Shown piece after piece: positions 12,093 to 23,126 of a stretch of 64,000 nucleotides of DNA. The stretch is from Fictibacillus barbaricus. GTDB taxonomy: Bacteria > Bacillota > Bacilli > Bacillales > Fictibacillaceae. Position 1 is the stretch's first letter; every line of letters starts with the position of its first letter. The translations under genes were made by a program, and so were the position numbers. The notes beneath the pieces are model-generated. The model did not search any database. It worked only from the letters and a program-made list of their open reading frames with translations, and was not told the origin of the DNA. The stretch lies in contig NZ_BMCE01000001.1 in the NCBI RefSeq assembly GCF_014635025.1, positions 1 to 64,000 on the forward strand, given 5' to 3'.

Positions 12093-12866
12093 GTGCGTAA
12101 GAAAATAGGTTTAATGATTGCCCTTTTCGCACTCATGGCTGTCCTATCAGGATGTGGATCGATGAATGAACCCATCACAAAAGACAGCACGGGAATTTGG
12201 GACACATATTTTGTATATCCATTATCGTGGTTGATCACATATTTCGCTAATTTAACAGGCGAGAATTATGGACTAGCGATTATTATTGTTACATTGCTTA
12301 TCCGTACTGCACTTCTGCCTTTAATGATTCAGCAGACACGCAGTTCAAAAGCGATGCAGGCAGTTCAGCCAGAGATTCAAAAACTGCGTGAAAAATACAA
12401 GTCAAAAGATGCGAACACACAGCAAAAACTTCAGCAGGAAACGATGGCGCTCTTCCAAAAGAACGGTGTAAATCCTCTTGCAGGATGTTTGCCTTTACTT
12501 ATTCAAATGCCTATTCTTTTAGGTTTTTATCATGCGATCATGCGTACCGGAGAAATTGCTAATCACAATTTCCTGTGGTTCGACCTTGGAGATCCAGATC
12601 CATACTATATTTTACCGCTAGTTGCAGGTCTTACGACATTCTTGCAGCAGAAGATCATGATGGGCGGAATGGATAACCCGAATCCACAAATGAAGATGCT
12701 GCTTTACATCATGCCAGTCATGATTGTTGTATTTGCGATTAATTTCCCAGCTGCATTATCATTATATTGGGTGATCGGTAACATTTTCATGATTGCACAA
12801 ACATACTTCATTACGACCCCAATGAAAAAGAATGAAAATCAAGTTGATGGGGGAGCTAAAAAGTGA
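12093..12866 (+). CDS. yidC: Membrane protein insertase YidC/SpoIIIJ (lipoprotein)
   Basis: A 257-residue YidC/Oxa1-family insertase that helps membrane proteins fold and, in B. subtilis as SpoIIIJ, is needed for forespore SigG activity. The GTG start has AAGGAGGAT upstream. A lipoprotein signal ends in the lipobox LSGC (Cys21). Five membrane segments follow, including [19 protein letters not shown] with the conserved arginine of the hydrophilic groove and the [19 protein letters not shown] segment. The next gene (khpB) overlaps its stop by four bases. Confidence 0.97.
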   Translation: MRKKIGLMIALFALMAVLSGCGSMNEPITKDSTGIWDTYFVYPLSWLITYFANLTGENYGLAIIIVTLLIRTALLPLMIQQTRSSKAMQAVQPEIQKLREKYKSKDANTQQKLQQETMALFQKNGVNPLAGCLPLLIQMPILLGFYHAIMRTGEIANHNFLWFDLGDPDPYYILPLVAGLTTFLQQKIMMGGMDNPNPQMKMLLYIMPVMIVVFAINFPAALSLYWVIGNIFMIAQTYFITTPMKKNENQVDGGAKK

Positions 12867-13495
12867 AAAAGGTACAGGTAACAGGGAAAACGGTTGAAGA
12901 AGCAGTAGAGGCAGCACTAGAACAACTTCAGACTTCAAAAGATCAAGTAGAAGTATCCATTCTTGAAGATTCCAAAAAAGGTTTTTTTGGCCTTGGCGGG
13001 AAGCCTGCAGTTGTTGAAGTAACAGTGAAAGCTGATCCTGTTAAAACCGCGATTGACTACCTTCAGGATGTAACATCCAAAATGGGGGTACCCGTTACCA
13101 TCACACAGCGACAGGAAAATGATCATCTTGTGCTGGATCTATCCGGTGACAAAATTGCGATTTTAATTGGAAAACGAGGGCAAACGCTTAATGCGCTTCA
13201 GCTTTTAACGAATATGGTTGCAAACTCAGATCCTGCAAGCAAGCATGTCAAAATTGTGCTTGATGCTGAAAATTATCGTACCAGAAGACAAGAATCACTT
13301 GAACGATTAGCAGAGCACTCTGCTCAGAAAGTATACTTTACGAAAAAGAGCTTTGCACTTGAACCGATGCCTGCTAACGAACGTAAAGTGATCCATTTAG
13401 CACTTAAAGAAAACCGAGATGTTGAGACGACGTCAGAAGGGATAGAGCCATTCCGTAAAGTCGTGATCCGCCCGACGTCCTCCAGCAAAAAATAA
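12863..13495 (+). CDS. khpB: RNA-binding protein KhpB/Jag (SpoIIIJ-associated)
   Basis: A 210-residue RNA-binding protein. The N-terminal Jag domain (about 1-50) has the [12 protein letters not shown] motif. A KH domain (about 80-150) contains [16 protein letters not shown], and the C-terminal R3H domain has [14 protein letters not shown] and ERKVIHLAL. It starts with GTG inside the yidC stop (GTGA overlap), indicating translational coupling. In Firmicutes Jag/KhpB acts with KhpA in cell-elongation control. Confidence 0.96.
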   Translation: MKKVQVTGKTVEEAVEAALEQLQTSKDQVEVSILEDSKKGFFGLGGKPAVVEVTVKADPVKTAIDYLQDVTSKMGVPVTITQRQENDHLVLDLSGDKIAILIGKRGQTLNALQLLTNMVANSDPASKHVKIVLDAENYRTRRQESLERLAEHSAQKVYFTKKSFALEPMPANERKVIHLALKENRDVETTSEGIEPFRKVVIRPTSSSKK

Positions 13496-13498
13496 TGG

Positions 13499-13534
13499 GA
13501 GCTTCAGAGGTTATTCCTCTGGGGCTTTTTGTTT
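13499..13534 (+). terminator. terminator after khpB
   Basis: AGCTTCAGAGG-TTATT-CCTCTGGGGCT stem and TTTTTG tail. It ends the rnpA-yidD-yidC-khpB unit. Confidence 0.75.
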
Positions 13535-13681
13535 ACTGTAAGCCTATTATGCGATACACTATTTTTTATTGTGGATATTTATGTCCTTTTTTGCTAAACC
13601 ATTATCACAGCAACTAATTAAGGCCATACTATAGGTAATTTATATAGAGCGTAAGAATGAGGAAAGCCGAGGTGAACAACA

Positions 13682-15058
13682 ATGGAATACGATACAATTA
13701 CTGCTATCTCCACACCGATGGGTGAAGGGGCGATCGCGATCGTCCGATTAAGCGGACCTGAAGCGGTATCCATAGCAGATCGTGTATATAAAGGCTCAAA
13801 GAATCTTTCAGAAGTAGATACACACACCATCCATTACGGAAAATTGTTTGATCCCAAAACAGAACAAGCCGTAGAAGAAGTAATGATTAGCGTTATGCGT
13901 GCGCCTCGTACGTTTACACGTGAAGATGTAGTAGAGATCAATTGTCACGGCGGTTTAGTATCCGTAAACCGAGTTCTGCAATTGATCCTGCAGCAGGGAG
14001 CACGCTTAGCGGAACCAGGAGAATTTACAAAACGTGCCTTTTTAAACGGACGAATTGATCTGTCTCAAGCAGAAGCGGTGATGGATCTGATTCGAGCGAA
14101 AACCGATCGCGCGATGAATGTTGCGCTTAATCAAATGGAAGGACGCCTTTCTTCTTTGGTTAGCCGGCTTAGACAAACATTGCTAGAGACGATAGCTCAT
14201 GTTGAAGTAAATATTGATTACCCTGAATATGATGCAGAAGAGATGACGCATTCCCTATTGAATAACAACCTTCTAACCGTTAAAAAAGAGGTTGAATCTA
14301 TATTACAAACAGCACAGCAGGGGAAAATCCTTCGTGAAGGGTTGTCGACTGCTATCATCGGAAGACCAAACGTAGGAAAGTCTTCACTCATGAATGCATT
14401 GGTTCATGAAAATAAAGCCATCGTAACAGATATTGCCGGTACAACAAGGGACGTAATTGAAGAGTATGTCAATGTAAGGGGAGTTCCTTTGCGGCTTGTT
14501 GATACAGCTGGGATACGCGAAACAGAAGACATCGTTGAAAAGATCGGTGTTGAAAAATCGCGAAAAGTACTTAAAGAAGCGGATCTGATTTTACTTGTAT
14601 TGAATGGAAACGAACCGCTCTCGCTTGAAGATGAAAACTTATTCCGTGCGGCAGCTGGTTTAGATAAGATCGTGATCATCAATAAAACAGACCTGGAACT
14701 GAAAATAGATATGGACAGGGTTAAAGAGCTCACAGAAAATTCACCTCTGATTTCAACATCTTTAGTTAAAGAAGAGGGAATAGATGAATTAGAACAGGCT
14801 ATAGCAAACCTCTTCTTTAAAGGTGGCATCGAAGCTCAGGACTTAACTTATGTATCCAACTCAAGGCATATTGCACTTCTGCAGCAAGCGATTCATCATA
14901 TTGACGAAGCAATTGGCGGTATTGAGGCCGACTTGCCGATCGATATGGTTCAGATCGATATAACGAGAGCATGGGAGATCCTTGGTGAGATTGTGGGTGA
15001 CACGGTTTCAGAAAGTTTGATCGATCAATTATTCTCTCAATTCTGTCTCGGGAAATAG
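13682..15058 (+). CDS. mnmE: tRNA modification GTPase MnmE
   Basis: A 458-residue GTPase that, with MnmG, installs the (carboxymethyl)aminomethyl group on U34 of certain tRNAs. The N-terminal formyl-THF-binding fold starts [20 protein letters not shown]. The inserted G domain has G1 [13 protein letters not shown] and NKTD. The C-terminal FCLGK carries the invariant cysteine. AAGCCGAGGTG lies before the ATG. mnmG follows 21 bases later, and the two act as one complex. Confidence 0.98.
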   Translation: MEYDTITAISTPMGEGAIAIVRLSGPEAVSIADRVYKGSKNLSEVDTHTIHYGKLFDPKTEQAVEEVMISVMRAPRTFTREDVVEINCHGGLVSVNRVLQLILQQGARLAEPGEFTKRAFLNGRIDLSQAEAVMDLIRAKTDRAMNVALNQMEGRLSSLVSRLRQTLLETIAHVEVNIDYPEYDAEEMTHSLLNNNLLTVKKEVESILQTAQQGKILREGLSTAIIGRPNVGKSSLMNALVHENKAIVTDIAGTTRDVIEEYVNVRGVPLRLVDTAGIRETEDIVEKIGVEKSRKVLKEADLILLVLNGNEPLSLEDENLFRAAAGLDKIVIINKTDLELKIDMDRVKELTENSPLISTSLVKEEGIDELEQAIANLFFKGGIEAQDLTYVSNSRHIALLQQAIHHIDEAIGGIEADLPIDMVQIDITRAWEILGEIVGDTVSESLIDQLFSQFCLGK

Positions 15059-15079
15059 AAAGTAAGGAGGTAAAAAACA

Positions 15080-16966
15080 ATGGGATATAAAGCAGATGCG
15101 TTTGACGTCATTGTTGTCGGTGCTGGCCATGCTGGAGTAGAAGCAGCTCTTGCTTCTGCACGTATGGGCGCAAAAACATTATGTCTGACATTAAACTTAG
15201 ACACAGTAGCGTACATGCCTTGTAATCCGTCAGTCGGCGGACCTGCAAAAGGGATCGTTGTACGTGAAGTTGATGCCCTTGGTGGTGAAATGGCACGCAA
15301 CATCGACAAAACACATATACAAATGCGCATGCTGAATACAGGAAAGGGTCCTGCTGTGCGCGCGCTCCGTGCACAAGCAGACAAATATCTATATCAGCAT
15401 GAAATGAAGAAGACCATGGAAAACACTGAAAACCTCACATTGCGCCAAGGAATGGTAGAGCGTCTGATCATTGAGAACGGTGAATGTAAGGGTGTTATAA
15501 CTAAAACTGGAGCAGAATATGCTGCTAAAGCTGTCGTACTTACAACTGGTACTTATTTAAGAGGGAAGATCATTATTGGTGAGCTTGCTTATGAAAGCGG
15601 TCCTAACAACATGGCTCCTTCAATTAACTTATCATACCACCTGCAAGAACTTGGATTTGAAATGGTACGTTTTAAAACGGGAACTCCGCCTCGTGTCAAC
15701 AGCAAGACGATCGATTATTCTAAAGCTGAAATACAGCCAGGGGATGATGTTCCGCGAGCATTCTCTTATGAAACAACAGAATACATTACAGATCAGCTCC
15801 CTTGCTGGCTTACTTATACAGGGGATGAAACACATCAGCTGATCAACGGTAATCTTCACCGCTCTCCTATGTATTCAGGAATGATCGAAGGGACAGGGCC
15901 AAGATACTGTCCATCTATCGAAGATAAAATTGTCCGCTTTAACGATAAACCAAGGCATCAAATTTTCTTAGAGCCTGAAGGACGCAATACAGAAGAAGTC
16001 TATGTACAGGGACTTTCTACAAGTCTTCCGGAAGATGTTCAAAAGAAGATTTTAGCAACGATTCCCGGGCTTGAAAAAGCAGAACTGATGCGTGCTGGTT
16101 ATGCGATCGAATATGATGCGATCGTACCTACACAGCTTTGGCCATCACTTGAAACAAAGCTTGTGAACGGTTTGTTTACTGCCGGTCAGCTTAACGGCAC
16201 GAGCGGTTATGAAGAAGCAGCGGGACAAGGCATAATGGCTGGAATTAATGCAGCATTAAAAGTACAAGAAAAAGAACCTCTAGTACTTGATCGTTCCGAA
16301 GCTTATATTGGCGTTTTGATTGACGATCTGATCACAAAAGGGACAAACGAACCTTACCGTCTTCTAACTTCTAGAGCTGAGTATCGTTTGCTATTAAGAC
16401 ACGATAACGCTGATCTCCGTCTAACGAAAAAAGGTCACGAAATCGGACTGATAGCACAAGATCGTTACGAACGCTTTGAGGAGAAGAAAGTTCAAATTGC
16501 GCAGGAAATAGAACGTTTAGAACATGTTTCTATTAAGCCAACGGAAGACGTGCAGCAAATCCTTGCAGAAGCACAATCTACACCGTTAAAAGAACCGATG
16601 TCTGCTGCAAACCTTTTAAAACGTCCAGAAATAACGTATCCTGTGATCAAACAACTGGCACCTGCAGAAACACCATTGAGTGAAACGGTAATGGAACAGG
16701 TTGAAATTCAGGTAAAGTATGCAGGGTACATCGATAAACAGCTTGCGCAAGTTGAGAGAATGCGCAAGATGGAAAATAAAAAACTGCCGGTTGATCTTGA
16801 TTATATGGCGATCAATGGTTTGGCCACAGAAGCAAAACAAAAGCTTCACGAAGTTCGACCTCTTTCTGTCGGGCAGGCATCACGTGTATCAGGGGTAAAT
16901 CCAGCAGACATCTCCATTCTGTTGATTTATCTTGAACAAGGCAAACTGGCGAAGATCGCCCGTTGA
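15080..16966 (+). CDS. mnmG: tRNA uridine-5-carboxymethylaminomethyl(34) synthase MnmG (GidA)
   Basis: A 628-residue flavoprotein partner of MnmE. The FAD-binding Rossmann motif [12 protein letters not shown] is near the start, followed by [12 protein letters not shown] with the catalytic cysteine. The helical C-terminal domain contains the family signature [23 protein letters not shown] precedes the ATG. It forms an operon with mnmE upstream and rsmG 16 bases downstream. Confidence 0.98.
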   Translation: MGYKADAFDVIVVGAGHAGVEAALASARMGAKTLCLTLNLDTVAYMPCNPSVGGPAKGIVVREVDALGGEMARNIDKTHIQMRMLNTGKGPAVRALRAQADKYLYQHEMKKTMENTENLTLRQGMVERLIIENGECKGVITKTGAEYAAKAVVLTTGTYLRGKIIIGELAYESGPNNMAPSINLSYHLQELGFEMVRFKTGTPPRVNSKTIDYSKAEIQPGDDVPRAFSYETTEYITDQLPCWLTYTGDETHQLINGNLHRSPMYSGMIEGTGPRYCPSIEDKIVRFNDKPRHQIFLEPEGRNTEEVYVQGLSTSLPEDVQKKILATIPGLEKAELMRAGYAIEYDAIVPTQLWPSLETKLVNGLFTAGQLNGTSGYEEAAGQGIMAGINAALKVQEKEPLVLDRSEAYIGVLIDDLITKGTNEPYRLLTSRAEYRLLLRHDNADLRLTKKGHEIGLIAQDRYERFEEKKVQIAQEIERLEHVSIKPTEDVQQILAEAQSTPLKEPMSAANLLKRPEITYPVIKQLAPAETPLSETVMEQVEIQVKYAGYIDKQLAQVERMRKMENKKLPVDLDYMAINGLATEAKQKLHEVRPLSVGQASRVSGVNPADISILLIYLEQGKLAKIAR

Positions 16967-16982
16967 GGGGGAACTCAAAAAA

Positions 16983-17699
16983 ATGAATATCGAAATGTTT
17001 CAAACTTCTTTAAAAGAAAAAGGAGTACAGTTATCTGAGAAACAACTTGCACAATTTGATACGTATTACCGCTTACTCGTTGAGTGGAACGACAAGATGA
17101 ACTTAACAGCAATAACAGAAAAAGAAGAAGTATATCTAAAACATTTTTATGATTCAGTTACAGCAGGCTTCTATTATGATTTTAATCAACATATTACGGT
17201 TTGTGATGTCGGAGCAGGTGCAGGATTCCCGGCGATTCCACTCAAGATCTGTTTTCCAAACATCCGGCTGACTGTTGTCGATTCACTGAACAAGCGTATT
17301 GGTTTTTTACAGCATATTGTAGATGAACTCGGTTTAGAAAATGTATCTTTGTATCATGATCGGGCGGAGACATTTGCTCATCGTCCTGAATTTAGGCAGC
17401 AGTTTGACCTTGTTATGGCCCGAGCGGTCGCAAGACTATCTGTTTTATCTGAGCTTTGTCTGCCATTGGTTAAAAAAGGAGGGCACTTTTTAGGAATGAA
17501 AGGCGCCAATCTTCCTGAAGAAGTAAAAGATGGTGAAAAAGCAGTAAAACTTTTAGGCGGAACAGTTCAAGAGGTTCATTCATTTTTATTGCCAATAGAA
17601 GAGAGTGAACGAAATATTATTCTTATTGAAAAGGTTAAAGAAACACCTAAAAAGTTTCCGCGAAAACCTGGAACACCAAACAAATCTCCTATTCAATAA
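16983..17699 (+). CDS. rsmG: 16S rRNA (guanine-N7) methyltransferase RsmG (GidB)
   Basis: SAM-dependent methyltransferase of 238 residues that modifies G527 (E. coli numbering) of 16S rRNA. Loss of this enzyme gives low-level streptomycin resistance. The SAM-binding motif is [15 protein letters not shown] and the family motif [12 protein letters not shown] is present. I place the start at the ATG 16983 behind GAGGGGGAAC. A longer reading would begin inside mnmG. It is followed by a parS site. Confidence 0.97.
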   Translation: MNIEMFQTSLKEKGVQLSEKQLAQFDTYYRLLVEWNDKMNLTAITEKEEVYLKHFYDSVTAGFYYDFNQHITVCDVGAGAGFPAIPLKICFPNIRLTVVDSLNKRIGFLQHIVDELGLENVSLYHDRAETFAHRPEFRQQFDLVMARAVARLSVLSELCLPLVKKGGHFLGMKGANLPEEVKDGEKAVKLLGGTVQEVHSFLLPIEESERNIILIEKVKETPKKFPRKPGTPNKSPIQ

Positions 17700-17709
17700 A
17701 ACCCTTCTG

Positions 17710-17725
17710 TGTTTCACGTGAAACA
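17710..17725. other. parS site (ParB/Noc-type 16-mer)
   Basis: TGTTTCACGTGAAACA, an exact 16-bp palindrome matching the B. subtilis parS consensus TGTTNCACGTGAAACA, in the gap between rsmG and noc. It should be a ParB (Spo0J) loading site. The flanks extend the dyad slightly (CTGTGTTTC..GAAACACAG). Confidence 0.92.
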
Positions 17726-17825
17726 CAGTCGTTACATAAAAGAAAGATTTTTACAGGCTTGCAGGATTTTTGGACTAGTGAGAAGAAATAGTTAACAGGC
17801 ACATTACAAAAGGTGGTGTATTCGC

Positions 17826-18689
17826 ATGAAGCATCCTTTTTCACGTTTATTCGGCATCGGCGAAAAAAGCCAGCAAACCTTAGATCCAGAACCAGCTGAA
17901 AAAAACGACAACGAAGAAGTACTTCAAATCCCGGTTCAGCAGATCATACCAAACCGGTTTCAGCCTCGTACGGTTTTTATAGATGAACGAATTGAAGAAT
18001 TGTCACAAACAATAGAAGCTCATGGTATTATTCAGCCTATCGTGGTTCGCAGCATTGGAGAAAATCGATACGAACTGATCGCAGGGGAGCGCAGATGGCG
18101 GGCAGTCCAAAAGCTTGGCTGGGAAAAGATCCCCGCTATTACTAAAGAGATGGACGATTCGCAGACGGCATCTGTAGCACTTATTGAAAACCTTCAACGA
18201 GAAGAACTCACAGCTATTGAAGAAGCTATGGCTTATGCTAAACTTCTAGATTTGCATGGACTTACTCAAGAGGGACTTGCACAAAAGCTCGGCAAAGGTC
18301 AATCAACGATTGCGAACAAGCTGCGTTTATTAAAGCTTCCGCAATCTATTCAAGATGCACTTTTGCAGAAAAAAATCACTGAACGCCATGCCCGGGCATT
18401 GATTGTTTTAAAGACTCAAGAAAAGATGGAGGCTGTCCTTCAGGAGATTCTTGAAAAACAATTAAATGTAAAACAGACGGAAGATCGTGTGAAGCGGATG
18501 ATTGAATTTGAGACTCAAGAAAAGAAACCGCAAGCACGACGTAAATCTTATAGCAAAGATATGCGTCTTGCGATCAATACAGTGAGACAATCTGTTGACA
18601 TGGTCGTGCAAAGCGGTCTGTCTATCGATACTGAAGAAGAGGAACATGAAGAGTTCTATCAATTCACGATTCGTATTCCGAAAAAATAA
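17826..18689 (+). CDS. noc: Nucleoid occlusion protein Noc
   Basis: A 287-residue ParB-family protein. The N terminus [16 protein letters not shown] is the amphipathic membrane-targeting helix of Noc, which distinguishes it from ParB. The CTP-binding ParB-like domain has [13 protein letters not shown] and [14 protein letters not shown], and the helix-turn-helix around [20 protein letters not shown] binds Noc boxes. It blocks division over the chromosome. AAAGGTGG precedes the ATG, and a terminator follows. Confidence 0.96.
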   Translation: MKHPFSRLFGIGEKSQQTLDPEPAEKNDNEEVLQIPVQQIIPNRFQPRTVFIDERIEELSQTIEAHGIIQPIVVRSIGENRYELIAGERRWRAVQKLGWEKIPAITKEMDDSQTASVALIENLQREELTAIEEAMAYAKLLDLHGLTQEGLAQKLGKGQSTIANKLRLLKLPQSIQDALLQKKITERHARALIVLKTQEKMEAVLQEILEKQLNVKQTEDRVKRMIEFETQEKKPQARRKSYSKDMRLAINTVRQSVDMVVQSGLSIDTEEEEHEEFYQFTIRIPKK

Positions 18690-18697
18690 TTGAAGAC

Positions 18698-18730
18698 CAC
18701 CAGCTGAAAACTATGGCTGGTGTTTTTTTA
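18698..18730 (+). terminator. noc terminator
   Basis: CACCAGC..GCTGGTG stem with T7 tail. Confidence 0.85.
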
Positions 18731-18863
18731 TTTACCCGCTTGTAAAACGGTGAAAATAATTCACAGAAAAACTTCTTTTTTCTTTAAATCCATACGTCAT
18801 TTTAAATGCTTCATGATAGAATAATAGATAATGATGGTTTTATTAAGTGAGGTAGGTGACATC

Positions 18864-19637
18864 GTGGCCAAGATCATTGCAGTAGCCAACCAGAAAGGCG
18901 GAGTCGGAAAAACGACTACGTCCGTCAACCTTGGTGCATGCTTAGCATATTTCGGTAAGAAAGTTTTGCTCGTAGATATAGATCCTCAAGGAAATGCGAC
19001 AAGCGGCGTTGGTGTGGACAAAGGAGACATTGATCAGTGTATCTATAATGTCCTTGTTGAGGATGTTGAAGTAAAAGATGTTATTGTAGAAACGATCTGT
19101 GAAGGTTTACATATCCTCCCTTCAACCATTCAGCTTGCTGGAGCGGAGATTGAGCTAGTTCCGACAATATCGCGCGAAGTTCGACTGAAAAGAGCCTTGG
19201 AAAAGGTCAGCCACATCTATGATTATATTATTATTGATTGTCCGCCATCTCTAGGACTTCTTACGATTAACTCTTTAACAGCTTCTGACTCTGTTATTAT
19301 CCCGGTACAATGTGAATATTACGCACTCGAAGGATTAAGCCAGCTTTTAAACACAGTCCGTCTTGTGCAAAAGCACTTAAATACTGACCTGATGATAGAT
19401 GGAGTCCTGCTTACAATGCTTGATGCACGTACGAACTTAGGCATTCAAGTCATTGAGGAAGTAAAGAAGTATTTTCAAGATAAAGTGTATGAGACGATCA
19501 TACCTAGAAACGTTCGACTTTCAGAGGCACCAAGCCACGGGAAGCCGATCATTATTTACGATCCAAAATCCCGAGGTGCAGATGTATATTTAGATTTTGC
19601 GAAGGAAGTGATTGGCATTGGTGAAAGGGTTAGGTAA
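18864..19637 (+). CDS. parA: Chromosome partitioning ATPase ParA (Soj)
   Basis: A 257-residue Walker-type ATPase. The deviant Walker A is KGGVGKTT near residue 11, followed by LVDIDPQGNATSG and the switch region IIIDCPPSLGLLT. Soj regulates DnaA and works with Spo0J in origin segregation. I choose the GTG at 18864 (VAKIIAVANQKGG), which aligns with the B. subtilis start. A reading from 18831 would add 11 unlikely residues. It overlaps parB. Confidence 0.97.
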   Translation: MAKIIAVANQKGGVGKTTTSVNLGACLAYFGKKVLLVDIDPQGNATSGVGVDKGDIDQCIYNVLVEDVEVKDVIVETICEGLHILPSTIQLAGAEIELVPTISREVRLKRALEKVSHIYDYIIIDCPPSLGLLTINSLTASDSVIIPVQCEYYALEGLSQLLNTVRLVQKHLNTDLMIDGVLLTMLDARTNLGIQVIEEVKKYFQDKVYETIIPRNVRLSEAPSHGKPIIIYDPKSRGADVYLDFAKEVIGIGERVR

Positions 19638-20460
19638 AGGGCTGCATGCCTTTTTCCCTCCGACAGAAGCTGGGGAAGAAGAGCACATTAAAGATGTCAG
19701 CATAACAGAGCTTAGGCCAAATCCGTATCAGCCCCGTAAAGTTTTTGACCAAAAAGCCATTGATGAGCTAAGAGAATCCATTCAAGAACATGGCATCCTG
19801 CAGCCGATTGTTGTACGAAAAAGCATTAAAGGCTATGAGATTGTCTTAGGTGAAAGAAGGTTTAGGGCTGCATCTGAAGCGGGATTAAAAACGATTCCTG
19901 TGATTGTAAAAGATTACTCAGAACAAAAAATGATGGAAGTAGCTCTTATCGAAAACCTTCAAAGAGAAGATCTTAACCCAGTAGAAGAAGCCCAAGCTTA
20001 TCAAAAGTTAATGGAGCATCTTAAGATCACACAAGAAGAACTAGCATCCAGGGTTGGTAAGAGCCGTCCGCACATCGCAAATCACATACGCCTGCTTCAG
20101 CTTCCAAAACCTGTACTTGAACTATTATCAAACGGCCAATTATCAATGGGGCACGGACGAGCATTACTCGGACTTAAGAAAAAAACCAAATTGCAGCAAG
20201 TTGTTCAGCGAATTACGGAAGAGGGTTTAAACGTAAGACAGCTGGAAAAATTGATATCTGACATCAATAAGAATGTTCCACGTGGAACAAAGAAGAAAAC
20301 CGTGCAATCGAATATCTTCTTTAAAGAAAAAGAATCCTTCTTACGTGACCGCTTCGGCACATCTGTCTCCATTAAGAAATCGAAACGAAAAGGAAAGATA
20401 GAGATTGAATTCTTTTCTCAGGATGATTTAGAACGCATTTTGGATCTGTTAGAAAAATAG
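19621..20460 (+). CDS. parB: Chromosome partitioning protein ParB (Spo0J)
   Basis: A CTPase DNA clamp of 279 residues that loads at parS and recruits SMC. The start is GTG 19621 (VKGLGKGLHAFF), although TTG 19618 is also possible. It overlaps the end of parA by 17 bases, so translation is coupled. Motifs are GERRFRAASEAGL and ENLQREDLNPVEEA (CTP site), and the parS-reading helix-turn-helix GKSRPHIANHIRLLQL. A palindromic parS lies inside the gene at 20274. Confidence 0.97.
   Translation: MKGLGKGLHAFFPPTEAGEEEHIKDVSITELRPNPYQPRKVFDQKAIDELRESIQEHGILQPIVVRKSIKGYEIVLGERRFRAASEAGLKTIPVIVKDYSEQKMMEVALIENLQREDLNPVEEAQAYQKLMEHLKITQEELASRVGKSRPHIANHIRLLQLPKPVLELLSNGQLSMGHGRALLGLKKKTKLQQVVQRITEEGLNVRQLEKLISDINKNVPRGTKKKTVQSNIFFKEKESFLRDRFGTSVSIKKSKRKGKIEIEFFSQDDLERILDLLEK
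20274..20289. other. parS site inside parB
   Basis: TGTTCCACGTGGAACA, a perfect 16-bp palindrome differing from the parS consensus in one symmetric position. B. subtilis also has a parS inside spo0J. Confidence 0.9.
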
Positions 20461-20461
20461 A

Positions 20462-20494
20462 GAGAAAACCATCGACACGGTGGTTTTCTTTTTT
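20462..20494 (+). terminator. parB terminator
   Basis: AGAAAACCA..TGGTTTTCT stem followed by TTTTT. Confidence 0.85.
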
Positions 20495-20608
20495 ACCATT
20501 CTTATTGATTTGGCTTAAGATGTATGAATACTAAAGACGAGGTAAGCACCTTGATTTAAGTTTTATAACGAGATCATCGCTGGCCTACTTGGATAGGAGA
20601 TCGTATAC

Positions 20609-21343
20609 ATGTCACTGTTAGGAACAATAGTAAATGGGATCGCCATTGTTGCAGGAAGCTTTTTAGGATTGTTTTGGACAAGGATACCAGATCGTTTTAA
20701 AAACACGATCTTACAAGCTATGGCTTTAGCCGTTATGATTTTGGGGATTGGTATGGGACTTAAAAGTGAACAGTTCCTGATTGTAATTGCCAGCTTGGCA
20801 GTGGGTGGAGCTTTAGGCGAGTGGTGGAACCTAGAGGATAAGTTGAATGCTGTCGGAAAATGGCTCGAAACAAAAGTTGGGAAACAAGATAAAGGTTCTG
20901 TTGCGACAGGGTTTGTGACAGCTACACTTGTATTCGTTGTTGGAGCGATGTCGATCGTAGGTGCCCTTGACAGCGGGTTAAGACAACAACATGATGTGCT
21001 ATATACAAAAGCATTGATCGATGGTTTCTGTGCTATTTTATTTACCTCAACACTTGGCATTGGTGTCATGTTCTCGGCTATTCCTGTCGTTTTATATCAA
21101 GGAGCGATAACACTGATGTCAACTCAGATCGACCAATTTGTTCCGCAAGAGCTGATGGATGCGCTTATTGTAGAGATAACGGGTACTGGCGGAATCATGA
21201 TCGTGGCAATCGGATTGAACCTGCTTGGAGTTACGAAGATTCGAGTTGCCAATCTTCTTCCTGGCTTATTGGTAACAACCATTCTTGTTTTTATTATTGA
21301 AAAATGGGATAACATTTTAGCCTTTTCACAAGGACTGTTTTAA
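20609..21343 (+). CDS. DUF554 family membrane protein
   Basis: A 244-residue polytopic membrane protein with about six to seven hydrophobic segments, beginning MSLLGTIVNGIAIVAGSFLG. The glycine-rich helices and the VGAMSIVGALDSGL segment are typical of the DUF554 family (YdfK-like, sometimes called YqgA-like). The function is unknown and a transport role is only a guess. GATAGGAGATC precedes the ATG. It shares a bidirectional terminator with the convergent yyaC. Confidence 0.85.
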   Translation: MSLLGTIVNGIAIVAGSFLGLFWTRIPDRFKNTILQAMALAVMILGIGMGLKSEQFLIVIASLAVGGALGEWWNLEDKLNAVGKWLETKVGKQDKGSVATGFVTATLVFVVGAMSIVGALDSGLRQQHDVLYTKALIDGFCAILFTSTLGIGVMFSAIPVVLYQGAITLMSTQIDQFVPQELMDALIVEITGTGGIMIVAIGLNLLGVTKIRVANLLPGLLVTTILVFIIEKWDNILAFSQGLF

Positions 21344-21374
21344 AAAAGCCGTCTCCATTTGGAGCGGCTTTTTT
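21344..21374. terminator. bidirectional terminator between DUF554 gene and yyaC
   Basis: AAAAAGCCG..CTCC-ATTT-GGAG..CGGCTTTTT: A-run on one side and T-run on the other, so it can end both convergent genes. Confidence 0.85.
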
Positions 21375-21375
21375 G

Positions 21376-22008
21376 TTATTGAATTTTATATATATCTTGT
21401 GAACGCGCTTCTGTTCCCGCAATCATGTTTTTTTGCTGAATCTTCTTTCTTAAACACGCCATATGAAGGGAATCCGCGATTAAATCAGCCATCTTCATCA
21501 CAATGCTAAGCCTTGTATTCTGCAGAACGAAGTATTCCATGAATCCGCTTACGTTTACGATACCTGTGATGTGCATATCACCAACTGGCGGAAGCTGTTT
21601 ATTGACACCTGCACCTGGTTTTACCGGACCATCATTAATAGAGACCATGCCAACATGATTCAATCGGCCCAAACAGGCATCAATTCCAATAATAAAGGCA
21701 CCTGGATGCTCTGCTTGGATCATTTTCAGCTTTTCTTCTAAATTTACGGCGTGAACTGGGTCATCAAGTGTGCCGTACACAAAAAACGGAAATGTATCTT
21801 TGTTGTGCAATTTTGTACCAACGAGGGGGCCTAATGCATCGCCTGTCGATCTATCTGTTCCTATACAAACAACGACAACTGGCTGATGGTTTGAATCCGG
21901 AAGCATAGGCAGAATCTGTTCTGTTATCCGTAACATGGCTTCCTTGTCTTCATGGTGCAACTTATATTGAAGTGGTTTCCCTAGTCCCAGCTTCCGTTTG
22001 AGGAACAT
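21376..22008 (-). CDS. yyaC: Sporulation protein YyaC (GPR-like protease fold)
   Basis: A 210-residue protein with VVVCIGTDRSTGDALGPLVG and IIGIDACLGRLNHVG, the core of the YyaC/GPR-like family related to germination protease. In B. subtilis yyaC is expressed in the forespore. GGAGAGGATG precedes the ATG, and a sporulation-type promoter can be proposed upstream (22037-22066). Its biochemical role is not established. Confidence 0.88.
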   Translation of the reverse strand: MFLKRKLGLGKPLQYKLHHEDKEAMLRITEQILPMLPDSNHQPVVVVCIGTDRSTGDALGPLVGTKLHNKDTFPFFVYGTLDDPVHAVNLEEKLKMIQAEHPGAFIIGIDACLGRLNHVGMVSINDGPVKPGAGVNKQLPPVGDMHITGIVNVSGFMEYFVLQNTRLSIVMKMADLIADSLHMACLRKKIQQKNMIAGTEARSQDIYKIQ

Positions 22009-22036
22009 GACATCCTCTCCTTTATAATGGTACTAC

Positions 22037-22066
22037 TAGTATACGGAAGAAATCCTTTTCCTATAC
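22037..22066 (-). promoter_or_regulatory. candidate forespore (SigF/SigG-like) promoter of yyaC
   Basis: On the minus strand GTATA (22062-22066), 18 bases, TATACTA (22037-22043). This is close to a SigG-type GHATR-N18-CATAMTA arrangement with one mismatch. It is placed 30 bases before yyaC. The call is tentative. Confidence 0.35.
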
Positions 22067-22231
22067 ATGGTAGAATAGAATAATCACAGACTTTTGTTTA
22101 AAGTCTATACCCGTTTAGCGGGCACTCGTAACCGAATAAGTTTTTCATAACAACTTTCAATCAATGACATTTGATATTCTAGGTAAAAGCTGATTAAATA
22201 ATTTCATAATCAGAGAGAGGATGGAGACCCA

Positions 22232-23113
22232 TTGGAAAAACCAAAGTTGCCTGAAGCAGCAGAACAGGCTGTAACTATTTTTTCAGATAAAGAATGGTGG
22301 GCAGGAATTGCTACCACTGGAATAAAGATCGTAGGAATCATCATACTCGCCGTGATCTTCAAATATGTTGTAAAAGCAACGATTGCCAATATATTTAAAG
22401 TTAGGTTAAAGACCCCCTTAAGATTAAGTGAGAGACGGGAGAATACTTTATTCAGGCTCTTAGATAACGTAGCATCCTATGTTATTTACTTTGTCGCGAT
22501 TTTAACCATATTAAGTGAGTTCATGGATATAAAAGCGATACTTGCCGGTGCTGGTGTAGTGGGCCTAGCGATTGGATTCGGTGCTCAAAGCCTTGTGAAA
22601 GATATTATAACGGGCTTTTTCATTATCTTTGAAAACCAGTTTTCCGTAGGCGATACAGTAAGAATTACAAGCTTTGAAGGAACGGTCGAAGAGATTGGAC
22701 TCCGAACCACAAAAATCAAAAGCTGGACAGGAGAATTACATATCCTGCCGAATTCGTCTATCACAGAAGTTACAAACTTTTCTGTTCATAACAGCATCGC
22801 CGTCGTTGACTTAAGCATTGCTTATGAAGAGGATATCGATAAAGCACAAAAGATTATTGAAGAAGTCGTAAAAAATGCAAAACCGAACTATCCAGAAATG
22901 GTAAAAGAACCAGAAGTACTGGGTGTACAGATGCTAGGTGCGTCTGAAGTTGTCATCCGGGTAACTTCTGAAGTACTGCCGATGACACACTTTAAAATTG
23001 CGCGTGAACTTCGTAAAACCTTAAAATATGAGCTTGAAAAAGCAGGTATAGAAATCCCTTATCCTAAAATGGTCACCTATCACAAAGAGCAGATGCCAAA
23101 AGAACAAAAATAA
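22232..23113 (+). CDS. Small-conductance mechanosensitive channel (MscS family)
   Basis: A 293-residue MscS-family channel that releases solutes on hypo-osmotic shock. Three membrane segments are visible (about 22-45, 75-95, 100-135). The third carries the pore helix AGAGVVGLAIGFGAQSLVKDIITG, followed by the beta-domain signature FENQFSVGDTVRI. The start is TTG with GAGAGAGGATGG upstream. The DUF951 gene follows 10 bases later, so they are cotranscribed. Confidence 0.93.
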   Translation: MEKPKLPEAAEQAVTIFSDKEWWAGIATTGIKIVGIIILAVIFKYVVKATIANIFKVRLKTPLRLSERRENTLFRLLDNVASYVIYFVAILTILSEFMDIKAILAGAGVVGLAIGFGAQSLVKDIITGFFIIFENQFSVGDTVRITSFEGTVEEIGLRTTKIKSWTGELHILPNSSITEVTNFSVHNSIAVVDLSIAYEEDIDKAQKIIEEVVKNAKPNYPEMVKEPEVLGVQMLGASEVVIRVTSEVLPMTHFKIARELRKTLKYELEKAGIEIPYPKMVTYHKEQMPKEQK

Positions 23114-23126
23114 AGGAGAGCTGATG